Translations under genes and position numbers: made by a program
Origin: Piper betle
Lineage: Eukaryota > Streptophyta > Magnoliopsida > Piperales > Piperaceae
NCBI GenBank assembly: GCA_033002965.1
Contig: JAURVB010013857.1
Span: 1 to 64,000 of the forward strand
Length of the DNA: 64,000 nt
Direction of reading: 5' to 3'
Notes under the pieces: model-generated
Databases searched by the model: none
What the model saw: the letters and a program-made list of their open reading frames with translations, nothing else
Told to the model about the DNA's origin: nothing
In this document: one piece after another, positions 10,963 to 22,427 of the stretch
How positions within the stretch are numbered: position 1 is the first letter of the stretch
How the letters are laid out: each line of letters starts with the position of its first letter

Positions 10963-13855
10963 TGTAACACCCCGTTTCACCTCACCCATGAACTGACCTG
11001 GAAATGTCACCGGCGACCGAACCGTTTGCTAATCTACTGGGTTCAGTTAAGCCGACCCGGATCTGCCCTCGACGTCTCAAGATGGAGATGCAAACATGAA
11101 ATGCATGAATGGGAATGATTGGGTTCTAATGCGGTCCTACATGCATGCTATGATGTACAAGCAAAAACAAGACAAAACAATAAATGAGAAACCAAAGAAA
11201 ATATATTCTACGTAAAAAAGGACAGAGTTTCCCCTAAAAGTGCAATAAGGGCCAACCTGTCCACAACAAAGGTATATAAATATTTTATGAAAATACGACA
11301 AAACATAACAATCTACCGCGGCATTCCATTATTATCTCATTTATTTTCATCTAAGCCGAGGCTGAACTCCAAGGCTCCCTGCTCATTCACATCTATCCGT
11401 TCATTTCATAATAGGCAATTCATCAAGACAAAAACATTCTAACAATCATTCACACAACATTAAACAACCATCATTACACATTACACGCGACAGGTACATG
11501 TGTGCGCAGTTCCATGCTGCTCCTCTGCAGTCCCGACAGCTTTAATTGCTCGCATTCCTCACCTACATATATATAGAAAAACCATCAGTAACGAGTTTTA
11601 CCGGCCCGGAAAATAACTAATATCAATCTGGCACAGGAGAGAAAACTCTCCTGTTGAATGAAAACCATATACTTCCTCTAGAACTCTCATCAAGGCACAT
11701 ACGGGAGCCGTTGCCCTCGGGTCGACAACGTCCCCTTTCTTTCTCATTCTCATACCTTGGCCATTTCTATATCGCTTCTCACATCAAATCTCATTCCTTT
11801 CCACCCTCTGCACCTTCCATATTACTCCTGGCCTTGAGCACGAAGGCCGAGTACTGTTAGGCAGTCGCCTTTAGTACCCTTTGAAACCACACAAGTCTAG
11901 ACATGCACTGCAATGCAGTACCCGTGAACCTCCACACTTCTCCGAGTTTGAGGAACTCAAAGGTGGAGTTGTCAGGATCCCTCGGGAATGAAACGGCCCG
12001 CACACCATTCCAGAGCCCACTATCGACACAAACGTGCCCGCTCACGTAGCACGCTAGTCGGATTTCCCTCATTCAATCTCTCACAAAAATGCGAAAACTA
12101 TACATATATATAGGTCTGGGTTGGGATTTATACAATAGGCCCGAAGGCAACGTGAGCTGGATTTGAAGTTCGAAAACAAACTCGAGGGATCTCATCCTCG
12201 AGGGTTATTAATCCGGAAAATTGTTGGCTAAATGGCCCGAGTTAAGTGGGATCCGATAAAACGCCACTTAATACGTCCTGCATGTAATAAATCAAATACA
12301 CAATAGAATAGCGTAAAATAGAGAACGAGTCCTTAAACGGACCTGGTAGAAGCTCCAAATGGGTCCACGCGCCTAGGCGGCGAGCTCCTACACCGTACCT
12401 ACACAATCAAGCTAAAAACTAACGCCCGCATGATGAATCACACATCCTATAGCATGCACACACAATCAACACAATCACGCATCAATCAACATACATCAAC
12501 CTATATCAATTCTAGCAAGTCTACTTAGGCTAGTTTGCATTAGATCATGATCATTACCTAGTTACCCTAATTAGTTTCTTAGCCTCCATTTTTAACACCA
12601 CTCAATCAAACAAATTTCACAATTTATCCTTAATCAAATCTACATTTATATATATTATTATAACACACAATTCACCAATCCTAGCATGCAATTCTAATAA
12701 TCAATATTTTCAAATAATTAAGTTAAAATAAATTATACCTCGCATCGTCGAAAATTGGCGACGGCTAGGGTTTTCGTTTCGTGGCTCGAAACTCGAATTC
12801 GGCACCTAGCGGCGTCCGAAGTCCGATCAGATTGGATCGGGTGCATTCGGCCGATGATCCGGCAAATTTCCCATGAATCCAATTTTCCAGCGGTTCCGGC
12901 AGTTTTCTGGCGAGTGTCGACGGTTTTCCGGCGGATTCCGACGATTTTCCGGCGATGATTCGGGACGAGGCAATCAGGGGGTCTATCGGCACCAGCTCGA
13001 CGAGCTTGGCCCGATGGTGGTGTCAAACAAAGCAGTCAGGGCGGCGATGGCCGTCGGCGGCGGGGTCAAAATGTGCCGCGGCGGCGACGTGCTCTGATTG
13101 GGGCTGCGGCCGGCCTCGACGGCGCTCGGGATGGTGGGGGAAACGTCAGTGACAGCAAGGGGGTGGTCGTTGGGGTCACAGCAGTGGTGGCGCAGCCCGG
13201 ACGGCGGCTAATCGACGAGGGAGGGCGTCGCGACTTGTGGGGCAATTCCGGCATTGTGTCGGCTAGACGGTGGCCGGGGTGGGTCGTGGCGGCACGGCTG
13301 GGCGGGGCGGCGTTGCTCGGTGGCAGTTCAGCATCGACGGCGGCAGCACACAACAGTGGCGGCGGCAAGGGTTTGGGGTGAGGAAGGTGTCGAGGAAGAT
13401 GAAGGGGTGTGCGATGGCATTTTTGTAAATTAAACTTGACTCGACTCCGACTCGAGTCAATAATAATAACTATCTCCTAATAAATTCTAAAAAATCCAAA
13501 AAATTGGGAAAAATCCCGTAAAATTAAACAAACACAGCAACATCCAAATGATATGTTCTATAGCCAATAACCCACCCGAATATAATCCAACGCGTCCTAA
13601 TGTGTTATTCAAACTATTCTACGATCAAATAAAAATAACAATCAATACTGTATACCTCCATATACTTGATAACCCATTTTTCATCATCTTTTAGACATTA
13701 TCATCGTACACTTGAGCATACATGACCCTCATCGCTCATAACTCACAGCTGGCCTCAACTCAGCTCACGGTCCATGAAGCTGACTCGACTAGAACCAACG
13801 GTTGAACCGACTAGTTTACTCCCGTAATACTCTGACTCGAGTCACGGGTTTTATA
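10963..13855 (-). mobile_element. LTR-A copy 1, solo LTR
   Basis: It is bounded by TGTAACACCCCG at the left and GGGTTTTATA at the right (TACA in other copies). The flanks GTCAA (10958-10962) and GTCAG (13856-13860) fit a 5-bp target duplication with one change. The minisatellite reads through when the LTR is removed. The length is 2893 bp. A GC-rich block at 12735-13380 would be the transcribed leader in minus orientation. It ends at a conserved splice-donor-like GAGGTATAAT (minus strand, near 12738). No internal coding region is present, so this is a solo LTR. Confidence 0.85.
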
Positions 13856-14690
13856 GTCAGTCCATCATGTCCATTACCGGCTGGCGAGTCCAATCTGCCA
13901 TGTCCGTTATCGACTGTGAGTCCAATCCGCCATATCCGTAATTTGCTAGCGAGTCCAATCCGCCATGTCCAATTTATTGGCTGATGGGTTAGTCCATCAT
14001 GTCCATTACCGGCTGGCGTGTCCAATCTGCCATGTCTGTTATCGGCTAGTGAGTCCAATCCACCATGTCCGTAATTAGCTGGCGAGTCCAATCCGCCATG
14101 TCCAATTTATTGGCTGATGGGTCAGTCCATCATGTCCATTACCGACTGGCGAGTCCAATCCACCATGTCCATTATCGGCTGGTGAGTCCAATCCACCATA
14201 TGCATAATTGGCTGGCGAGTCCAATCTGCCATGTCCAATTTATTGGCTGATGGGTTAGTCCATCATGTCCATTACCGGCTGGCGAGTCCAATCCGCCATG
14301 TCCGTTATCGGCTGGTGAGTCCAATGATGTCCATTAGTTGGACATCTATTAGTTGATGGTTTAGTCCACCATGTCCATTAGTTGGCTGATGGGTCAGTCC
14401 ACCATGTCCGTAATTAGCTGGCAAGTCCAATCCGCCATGTCCAATTTATTGGCTGATGGGTTAGTCCATCATGTCCATTACCGACTGGCGAGTCCAATCC
14501 GCCATGTCCGTTATCGGCTGGTGAGTCCAATCCACCATGTCCATTAGCTGGCTGATGGGTCAGTCCACCATGTCCATCTATTGGCTGATAGGTCAGTCCA
14601 CCATGTCCATCTATTGACTGGCGAGTCCAATCCTCCATATCCAATTTATTATATTATGGCTGTTAGGTCCATTCTAACATGTCCATTATT
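13856..14690 (-). repeat. 33-bp minisatellite, right part
   Basis: This is a continuation of the 10650-10962 array, about 25 units of 33 bp, some partial. Higher-order repeats are visible: the block AATTTATTGGCTGATGGG recurs about every 130-230 bp. The reverse complement of the unit matches the array at 32405-32978. Confidence 0.9.
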
Positions 14691-15252
14691 GGATTATGAA
14701 GGGCATAGCCCGTGTCAAAGTGAGTCAATTCCTTGACCCCGGTTGCACTCGGTGCATGGTGGTCGAATCTGGGCTCAGGCTGACCAGGTCGTCCACAAGG
14801 GAAAATACAATATTTTAAATAATTATACGGACCTAGAATTGTAATGAGGTATCTGCAAGTATAACACATGATCCTAATATGAATGTAATTTCTCTAAAGC
14901 CAAATGTGCTCGCAAGCTATCCAGAGGATGTTTCATGTAATAATAAAACTCTCTTTTATATAGAATAATATGTGTGGAATTTAAGAAGTCATTATATTAA
15001 ATTTTATTAATATGTGTGGAATTTAAGAAGTCATTACATTAAATTTTGTAGAAAATAATGGAATCACTCATTACTATATCATTTGTGTGATAATGAAAAA
15101 GTCAAAAACTTACTATTAAGTGAACACGAATGATTTATAAATGATATTGATTCTTGAGAATTCATTTAATTAAATATTATTTATGGTTCATTTTAAGATT
15201 TATAAAACCCTAAATAAAATAACCTAATTATTTTTTCGGGGTTTTACACCTT

Positions 15253-16349
15253 TGGTGGTGGCCATCAATTGGCCTAGATTTGCTTTTCATCGAGGGTGGT
15301 GGTGCATGTCATGGTATTGGGCAGACAGTCGTGGTGGGGGCTTTTGTTTTGGTGGTTGCAGGTGGTGATGTGGGGTTCGTGTTCGTGTTCGTGTTCATTT
15401 GGTGGCAGTGTTGGCTTTTGCTGTGGTGATCGTGGTTGGAGTGTTCTTCTTGGCTGGTTGTTCTTGCCTTGGGAGGATGGTTATAGGTAAGAATGTAAAG
15501 TTATGTTTTTTTTTGTATTTTGTCTTACCTTTTGATTAGTGTTAGGGCTAGGTTATTAGAGTTTATCAAATGGTTGATTTTTCTTTTCGTGAGTGGGGTT
15601 CATGGTTGAAGATCAATGAAAGGCCCCACGAAGATGAGGCAGGGTCAAGTGGGTGGACAGAAGCTTGAAAATCAAGGTAAGAGGAGAAGGGGTGATGAAA
15701 AGTCATCCAAAAGGTGAACAAGACGTAGTCTGTCGAAGGTGGAAGGGTAGGTAAGCATTTATAGATACTTTATTTGTATTTTGAGGCAAAATGACAATTG
15801 TCATTGATGGTGAGATTAGAGTGAATATGTTGCATGTCTATATGTGTATATTGTTCTTAAATTGTTTTCTGAATGATATGCTATGGAGTAAACTAATGTT
15901 AATCATTGTTTCACATAAATTAGTTAATAATTATATAGTTGTCTGGTGAATAATAACATATGATAGTCATTAATGGGAAATGTCGGGGGAGGGGGAGGAG
16001 AGGAGGATGGAATCACGAAGGGGGTGACTAAGAGTCATCCGAAGGTGAAGAAGGCGAAGCCCCTTGAGGAGCAAAGACACATAAGCAATTAGAGATCATT
16101 TCTTTGTCTTTTATGTGAAGTGGCATTTGTCATTTATAGTTAGATTGGAGTGAATATGGCACATGTCTTTGTGTGTTTATGTAGTTGCATGGTTGTTTAT
16201 GCTTGTGATAGTTCTTTAAGTTTAGTTCAATTGAGCAGTTGAAAATGGAGTGAAATAGTTTTGTCATCGATTAAAAGTTTAGTGCGTGACATTTGTAATG
16301 AACAACATGTGGAGTAACATATGTTAGTTTCTATGTATTATATTTGTGT

Positions 16350-16395
<46 letters not shown>

Positions 16396-16880
16396 TTATA
16401 TGTTGAAATTGATAAAATACAATTGGCATGAATGGAAAATGTTATTCTTGTCACACTCCTTACTAGAATTGAGGGGAGATGGCATATGTTTGTGTAAGTG
16501 TATGTTTGTGTCATTTTAGTTTAGGTTGAGTTCAAATGAATGACAACTTAAAATTTTAATTAGATACACTTGTCATGGATGATAAGTGCAGTACGTGCAT
16601 TTATAATGAATGATATGAGTGTGTGTGTCTGTGTGTTAGAGTATGTTTGCGATATTTTTGTTTAGGTTGAGTTCAAATGACCGAAAAGTTGAAAAGGTTG
16701 TGAAATTATTTTGTGAATGATATGTTGTGGATTAAACAAATGTTAATAACTGTATCATATAAATGTGTTAAGAAGTAGATGTTTTTGTCTAGTGAATGAT
16801 AAGGATATGATAATCATTGATGAAAAATGTATCTCATTTATTTGTCATTAATGATTTGAAATAGATTACTGCATATTGGA
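15253..16880. other. Sequence with internal duplications, host of the PMD/Ulp1 region
   Basis: Contains a GTTCGT hexamer run near 15376-15400, and two related exon-like blocks at 15600-15750 and 15985-16090 (both including AAAAGTCATCC- or AAGAGTCATCC-type sequence). Each block is followed by similar intron-like sequence containing GAGTGAATATG. A third motif around TTTAGTTTAGGTTGAGTTCAAATGA occurs at about 16515 and 16660. No intact frame is visible. It may be the 5' part of the gene described at 16900-25800. Confidence 0.4.
16349..16392. repeat. (TA)n microsatellite
   Basis: An uninterrupted run of about 22 TA dinucleotides. Confidence 0.95.
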
Positions 16881-17191
16881 GAAAATTTTGACAATAACGA
16901 GGTAGAATAAAGAGATGCATATGTGGGCTCCTTCTACTACCAAAAATTAAATGACTTGGAAGAACTAGAGTTGATCTCGGCGCATGAGGAGATTATAAAG
17001 AAGACACAATTTGCGGTCTTAAAGGAAGCTACTACACTGGTATCAAGAAGGAAACAATAGCAGTTTCAAGTTAGTCATCATTTGGTTGAGTTTAGTGTTG
17101 AGGATGTCACCTCTATAATTGGGTTGTGCAATGAGGGGATTTATGTTCGCGTTGCAACAAGAAAGTAACATGCAAGTGGTGCACAAGACAC

Positions 17192-17533
17192 TTGACAACG
17201 GATGCAAAGGTTGATAATAGGATCATAATTGCCAAAGTAGAGGACCTGCTTGAAAACGGTGGAGATGGGCAACATGCAATTGAGGATGAATGCAGGTTGT
17301 GCACAGTGCACATCTTTGCAAAGGTGCTGTTTCCACAAACCAACGGCCTTTGTTCTAGCATGCTCTGTGATATGGTCAAGGACCTTGATGGCATTGCCAA
17401 GTATAATTTGGAGGAAGCAATTTACTCTTTTTTAGTATACTGTATCTGGTTGGCGGCAGTATATGCACAGACCAAAGAGGCTGGGGGTCAGGCACATGGA
17501 GGAAACATATGCAAAGCTGTGTGGATTTTGTAG
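17192..17533 (+). pseudogene. DUF1985/PMD-like exon
   Basis: This is the longest open piece of the broken gene, about 113 codons. The pattern H-(I/L)-x-x-x-x-LFP-x-T-x-x-x-x-x-x-x-x-x-x-x-(V/L)-D-D/E-L-x-x-(I/L)-x-x-Y-(N/D)-(W/L)-x-x-A-(I/V)-Y is typical of plant DUF1985/mobile-domain proteins. A donor-like GTTTGGCC follows at 17534, and an acceptor (TATGTAG) near 17604 starts the next exon. Its cellular role is unknown. Confidence 0.5.
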
Positions 17534-18192
17534 GTTTGGCCTTTATATTTGAACAATTATTTTATGTTTCATTCATTGTATACTATCTTGTCATGGTATG
17601 TAGGTGTGGATTTTTGAGCACACAAATATGTGGGCTAACAAAGTTCATGTTCCAAGGGAGCTAAGATTCAAATGGTGGATTGGGTGTGTCAAGTTGACAA
17701 AACTGTTTGGTCACATGCCCAATGGCTAGATGGGGGAAAAAAGAATGAGGAACTAATAATAGTATAATTCAGACAAAAATTAAACTCACTCTTCGGAGGA
17801 GACATTAGGGTTGGGGATGAGGTAATGTGTCGCATCAGTGACATCTGTTTTTATCAGTGTTTTAATTGATGAATGTCATATATGAGACCTAATCACTTTG
17901 GTGTATGTAGGCTTCAGTGAAAGGAGACATGGGCAAAAACACTTTGATGACGTTAGTGTAGAAATTCGCAAGGAGCAAACCTTGTGTGAGAATGCTCGAA
18001 GAAAAGTACAATCAATTGTCAAGAATGCACAATGATTTGGAGGCCAACTATCATGCCCTTAAGCATGAACTTCATGCCCTTATAGAAGAACACTACAGAT
18101 GTTTGTTTCTCTAACTGATAGGATTGATTTCGTGGATGGACAGATGGATGTTAGGAAGAGTTAGAAAATGGAAGAAGAAATGTATATACTAA

Positions 18193-18377
18193 TTGGGGAT
18201 AATGGGTAGTGAGGCTGAGGGGGATGATAATGAGGTTGATGGAGAAGATGATAATAAGGACGAAAAGTACGACAATGGGGATGAAAAAGATGGTAACGAG
18301 GATGATAGAGATGACGCTAGCAAGGATGATGGGAAGGATGTTAGTAACAATGAAGGGGAGGAGGATGGTGTTGAGGA
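18193..18377 (+). pseudogene. Acidic Asp/Glu-rich repeat segment, part 1
   Basis: Low-complexity GATGAT/GAGGAT-rich sequence encodes Asp, Glu, Lys and Asn repeats. It stops at a TRIM insertion (18378) and the same composition resumes at 20975. It is probably the linker between the two domains of the broken gene. Confidence 0.6.
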
Positions 18378-19053
18378 TGTAACGGCCCGGCCCAAAGTGT
18401 AACGTAATGGGCCTAAGTCATTTCTTTAAAATGGTTCACCCAAGTTAAAGATCTATAGTCCATTCTCACTTATAAACAGGATCTTCTCCCAGTTGGTATT
18501 AGATGTGGGATTAAGTTGAGGGATCTCACAATCCACCCACCTTAGGAAATTTTGTCCCCGAAATTCCTACACTTGGCCCGTTGCTAACCCCAGCCCACGA
18601 CCTTCTTTGGCCCATGACCGGCAGCCTAGCCAACTTAGTCGCACATCTAATACCTACTAGGCTAAGATCCTGTTTATAAGTGGGAATGAACTATAAATCT
18701 TTAACTTGGTTCACCACATTTAAAGAGATGACTTAGCCAATTATGCTACGCTTTGGGCCGGGTCATTACAAATAGTATCAGAGCAACTTGGTTACATGTT
18801 AGATGGTGGGCTGGACTAGGGACATTGGCTAGGCTGCCAGTCACGGGCCAAAGAAGGTCGTGGGCTGGGGTTAGCAACGGGCCAAGTGTAGGAATTTCGG
18901 GGACGAAATCTCCTAAGGTGGGTGGATTGTGAGATCCCTCAACTTAGTCCCACTTCTAATACCTACCGGGCTAAGATCCTATTTATAAGTGCGAATGAAC
19001 TATAAATCCTTAACTTGGTTCACCACGTTTAAAGAGATGACTTAGCCCATTAG
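18378..19053. mobile_element. TRIM-like element (family E) in inverted-repeat arrangement
   Basis: From left: an LTR in minus orientation (18378-18530), inverted internal sequence (18531-18637), a forward LTR lacking its first bases (18638-18770), a PBS-like AATAGTATCAGAGCAAC at 18771, an internal region (18771-18927), and a forward LTR (18928-19053) cut short by LTR-C. LTRs are about 153 bp, TGTGAGATCC to GGGTCATTACA. The arms 18378-18637 and 18825-19053 are reverse complements with few differences, so a transcript could fold into a hairpin with a stem of about 230 bp. No protein is encoded. Confidence 0.8.
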
Positions 19054-20964
19054 AAACCTATAACAACCTACCCGAACCGGCCCGGGTGTTACTTAAAATA
19101 TAATTGATGTAAACATAACTTCAAGAACATGAATTCTAATACAACAATAAGTCTAGAATTTATAAATCATAAAAATAAAACATGTTCTGATAGCATGTGA
19201 CAATGCATAAAATAAACTAACTCAAAGTACCACAGTCTCGGATCGTTTCCCATAGCTACATTTATAACAAGGAAGTCCAATTTATTATCAATTCACCAAA
19301 CCTTGGTTGATAAAAGAAACACCAACCACACTTTTATTCTTCAGTACCATGCTATTCACCTGCGGAGGCAATTCCGCATTAGTGATAAAACCACTAAGCC
19401 GCATAATTAAATAAAGCAAGTCAATATAATCCCTATTATCATTTCACGAGTTTTTTAGTAATTATGAGCCTATGCTAAGCTCTTAATATACTTGGAGGGG
19501 TGGCCACCCCATCCAGCTCCAATCCCATGCATGCACACACACGCTACGTGGCTCACGGCCTTAGCTACCGATATTTACCATTGACTCACCCTCTCGGTAT
19601 CACAAGTGCATAATGAGCCGTCTTACGCCATTGCACCCTGTCACCCCTTTTGGCATGGGGGCAGGTATTCAATCTTTCAGGGGGTGCTGTCCTGCGTCGA
19701 ATTGAGTTGACCTTGGTTGTGCTCGGCGCATGGTGGTCGAATATGAACTCAAGTCGACCAAGATTCCCACATAGTAATTTTAAAGGGTGCGGCCCCGTGT
19801 CAGACTGGGTTAATTCCTTGACCTCTGTTGCACTCGGTGCATGGTGGTCGAATCTAGGCTCAGGCTGACCTAGGCTGCCAAAAAGGAAAATACAACATTT
19901 CAAATAATTATACAGACCTGGATAGTTTGTAAGTGAACCTGCAACTGTGACCAACGATCTTAATCTGAAAGAGAACATAAAATTATACATAAGTATAATT
20001 TTATTCGAGTAGTTAAAGAGAACATAATTATGAACCTACAACTGTGTCGCATCAGTGACATAAGTATAATCTCAAGACCACTTCTTTCTTGCACCTTGCT
20101 ACTATTCAGAGGTTCAGCTACCTCAGGCCTGCATCAAAACAGGAAGATCAGCCACCTTTGGACGCCGCAGGGAGTAGGGTCATTCTCCCCACGTCTTCAA
20201 ATCGCCGCAATGAATTCCGGCGAGAAAGTCGTCAGCAGTGGGCTGTGCCGACGGTAGGAACTGTTGTAGTGAAACCCCTGATGTTGTCGACAAAGAACAA
20301 CTGGTGTCTACCCTCTGGATCTTCCGTTACAGCGTTTGTTTCAGAGGAACACCACCACCTTCGTCCCCCTTGCAACTCCGCCCACTTGCCGATGCAATTC
20401 TGTCACCAATCGGAAACAAGGGTCCAGGCGAGCCATCCCTTCAACCTAATAGCCAGAGGGACCGTCGAGGGTGTGAGAGGATGCCTTGTAATTTTTGTTT
20501 ACAGTCGCCTATCTTGCCAACATTTCAGACTCGTTGGCCATGGATGGGATTTAAATTTTTAGTTTAGTTATTTTCTTTCTTGTTGATTTAAGACTTTAAT
20601 TTTTATGATTATCAAGCTTATTATCAATTCAAAATATACATGCATGAAAATTAAGAATAGGGAGGATAGGAAGAATATCCAAGCAAAAGGAAGCCGGCAC
20701 CGGTAGAGGAGAAGAAGATGAGAGAATGAAGGCGGCTAAGGTGAGGATGACACCCCCTCACAAAATTTAAAATAAAAAGATGGCTAGGGTATGTGAAAAC
20801 ACCCCAACACCAGCATTTCATTTAACTGGGTAAATAATAAAATATAATAATTAACCGAGTAGAGAATATAATATAAATAATAATAATAATTCTCCAACAT
20901 TCTATCCTTCCCAGATTGAGTCAAATATTTTATTTTATTTTATTTTATTTTATTTTTTTTCACA
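19054..20964 (-). mobile_element. LTR-C copy 2
   Basis: Minus orientation. The left end (minus-strand 3' end) near 19060-19090 reads CCCGAACCGGCCCGGGTGTTAC, corresponding to GTAACGCCCGGACCGG at 33347 in copy 3. The block around 19360-19400 (GGCAATTCCGCATTAGTGAT) and 19780-19930 match copy 1. There is no 33-bp array in this copy; a different sequence with ACACACACGC at 19537 lies there. It is inserted next to the TRIM and within the acidic segment. The right end is not precise; a (TTTTA)n-like run at 20928-20955 lies there. Confidence 0.65.
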
Positions 20965-20974
20965 GTCTTTATAG

Positions 20975-21120
20975 AGGATGACAGGAAGAATGATAAGGGA
21001 GGATGACAGGGAGGATGATAGTGAGGATGATGAGGAGGATGGAAGTGAGGATGAAAAGGATGACGGTGGCACAGAAAAGGATGGAGATGATGACAATGAC
21101 TATGACTTGAAGAGCGATTA
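20975..21120 (+). pseudogene. Acidic Asp/Glu-rich segment, part 2
   Basis: GAGGATGA-rich sequence continues the acidic coding region interrupted at 18377 and ends with a stop near 21118. It supports the view that the TRIM and LTR-C landed inside one gene. Confidence 0.6.
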
Positions 21121-21483
21121 GACATTCTTTATTCATTTATGATATTGTGTAATGTGGATGTTGCCATTAATTGTAGTTCATGTCTTCTGTAAGTATAAAT
21201 ATTCCATTTGGACATGAAAAAATTGAGAACAACATGAACCTTTGTTCGGGTGGAGTTGACAACGAAGAGACCTGGAAAAGATAATGCGGAGGTTGTTGCA
21301 ACTGAGGTAGGACATAATCTGCAAAGTTCACGGATTGATGAAACTATCGAGAAGAGGCTTCTTCTGTCATTGATGTTAGATGCTATTTTAAAATTTGTTC
21401 GTTATTTTGAATGTAGGAAGTACAATCTAGAGGAGTGAGTGTCATCGGCGATGAGGCAGAAAAGATTATCGGCCCTTCATTTT

Positions 21484-21489
21484 TTATAA

Positions 21490-21528
<39 letters not shown>
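21484..21528. repeat. (TA)n microsatellite
   Basis: A run of about 22 TA units, flanked by short exon-like pieces of the broken gene. Confidence 0.95.
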
Positions 21529-21531
<3 letters not shown>

Positions 21532-21699
21532 ACTGAGGCTGTCGGTACTAGTGGCCCTGTTTCCCGTGCAGATGGTTGCTCGCATAAGGTATGACATAAT
21601 TTCTATGGTGTGTGGAAAGTCTAATAATCATCAATGACACTATAGAATATTAGATTTTTTTATTTATAATGATACCATATAATTTATTTGTTGTGTACA

Positions 21700-22165
21700 A
21701 CACAGGAAGGACAATCCATAAGATTGGATGTCATTGTGCGAGTGCTGAAAACAATAGTTGAACCTACTGGCCATATAGAGGGTACTGCACCCAAGGTATG
21801 TGAGAATCTCTATCATTGATAAAAAGTATTGAAACCATCAATGACATGATAGGCTGTTTTCTTCTATCATTGATGTGTAATGATATTATGCATTTTATTC
21901 ATTATGTACAATAGAGGAAAGACATCCATAGTAGTGGATGTCATTGTCAGAGAGCCTGAAAAAATAGTGGATCCTACCAGCCGTATATAGGGTGCTGCAC
22001 ATGAAGTAAGTGAGAATCTCTATCATTAATGGAGTGTGTTCAAACCACCAATGACATTCTAAAATGTTTGCTTCTGTCATGATGTGTAATAATATTTATT
22101 ATTTATCCATTTGTGTTCTCAATGAAGAGAGGACAGTCCACAGGAGTGGATGTCTTTGTGTATGT
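21700..22165 (+). repeat. Triplicated exon-plus-intron unit of about 210 bp
   Basis: Three units begin near 21703, 21912 and 22124. Each has an exon-like start resembling AGGACA-TCCA-AG-GTGGATGTC and, in the first two, an intron-like part with GTGAGAATCTCTATCATT. Small differences show the copies have diverged. It lies between the acidic segment and the protease His motif of the broken gene. Confidence 0.75.
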
Positions 22166-22427
22166 CTTGTACAAAATGGCTATAACCATTGATGTTAATT
22201 TCACATGTCATTAATGTAGAGAGCCGTACATAGAAGCACAAACAAAGACAACTTGATAAAATAATTATAGTGGATGAATAAGTTTCGTGATATGTTCCTA
22301 TGTCCCATTCTCCACGATGATCATTACTTTATGGTTGCCTTCAGCAGAATGAAGTACAAAATCATGTATTACAATTCAAGGGGTTCAACAGAAAATCTTA
22401 GTAGAAAATATACCCAGATGGTAGTAT

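Larger units (their letters stand above)
10541..15252 (-). mobile_element. LTR-C copy 1, split by an LTR-A insertion
   Basis: Sequence around 10551-10640 matches 19360-19440, and 14690-14880 matches 19780-19930; both are parts of another LTR-C in the same minus orientation. The minus-strand start is TGTAAAACCCCG at 15252. Between these conserved parts is a long 33-bp minisatellite, absent from the copy at 19054. LTR-A (10963-13855) sits inside the minisatellite. The left boundary is uncertain, because the usual LTR-C 3' end is not recognisable there. Confidence 0.65.

Noticed and set aside
12733..13460. Overlapping GC-rich open frames (Arg/Pro/Ala-rich)
   Set aside because: They overlap in five or six frames in a GC-rich LTR-A leader, and the equivalents in LTR-A copy 2 (24289-24914) do not keep the same protein sequence.
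10551..14644. Repeated frames resembling a Gly/His-rich repeat protein
   Set aside because: Same minisatellite on the minus strand; the frames are broken by an LTR and vary between units.
10650..14690. Possible CRISPR-like array
   Set aside because: Units are contiguous variants without unique spacers, in a plant nuclear sequence.
15296..15490. Trp/Gly/Cys-rich frame
   Set aside because: Comes from GTGGTG and GTTCGT low-complexity sequence; no start context or homologous family.
20030..20567. Open frame of 157 codons
   Set aside because: It lies on the strand opposite to LTR-C in its presumed leader region. No family resemblance and no splice or promoter context.
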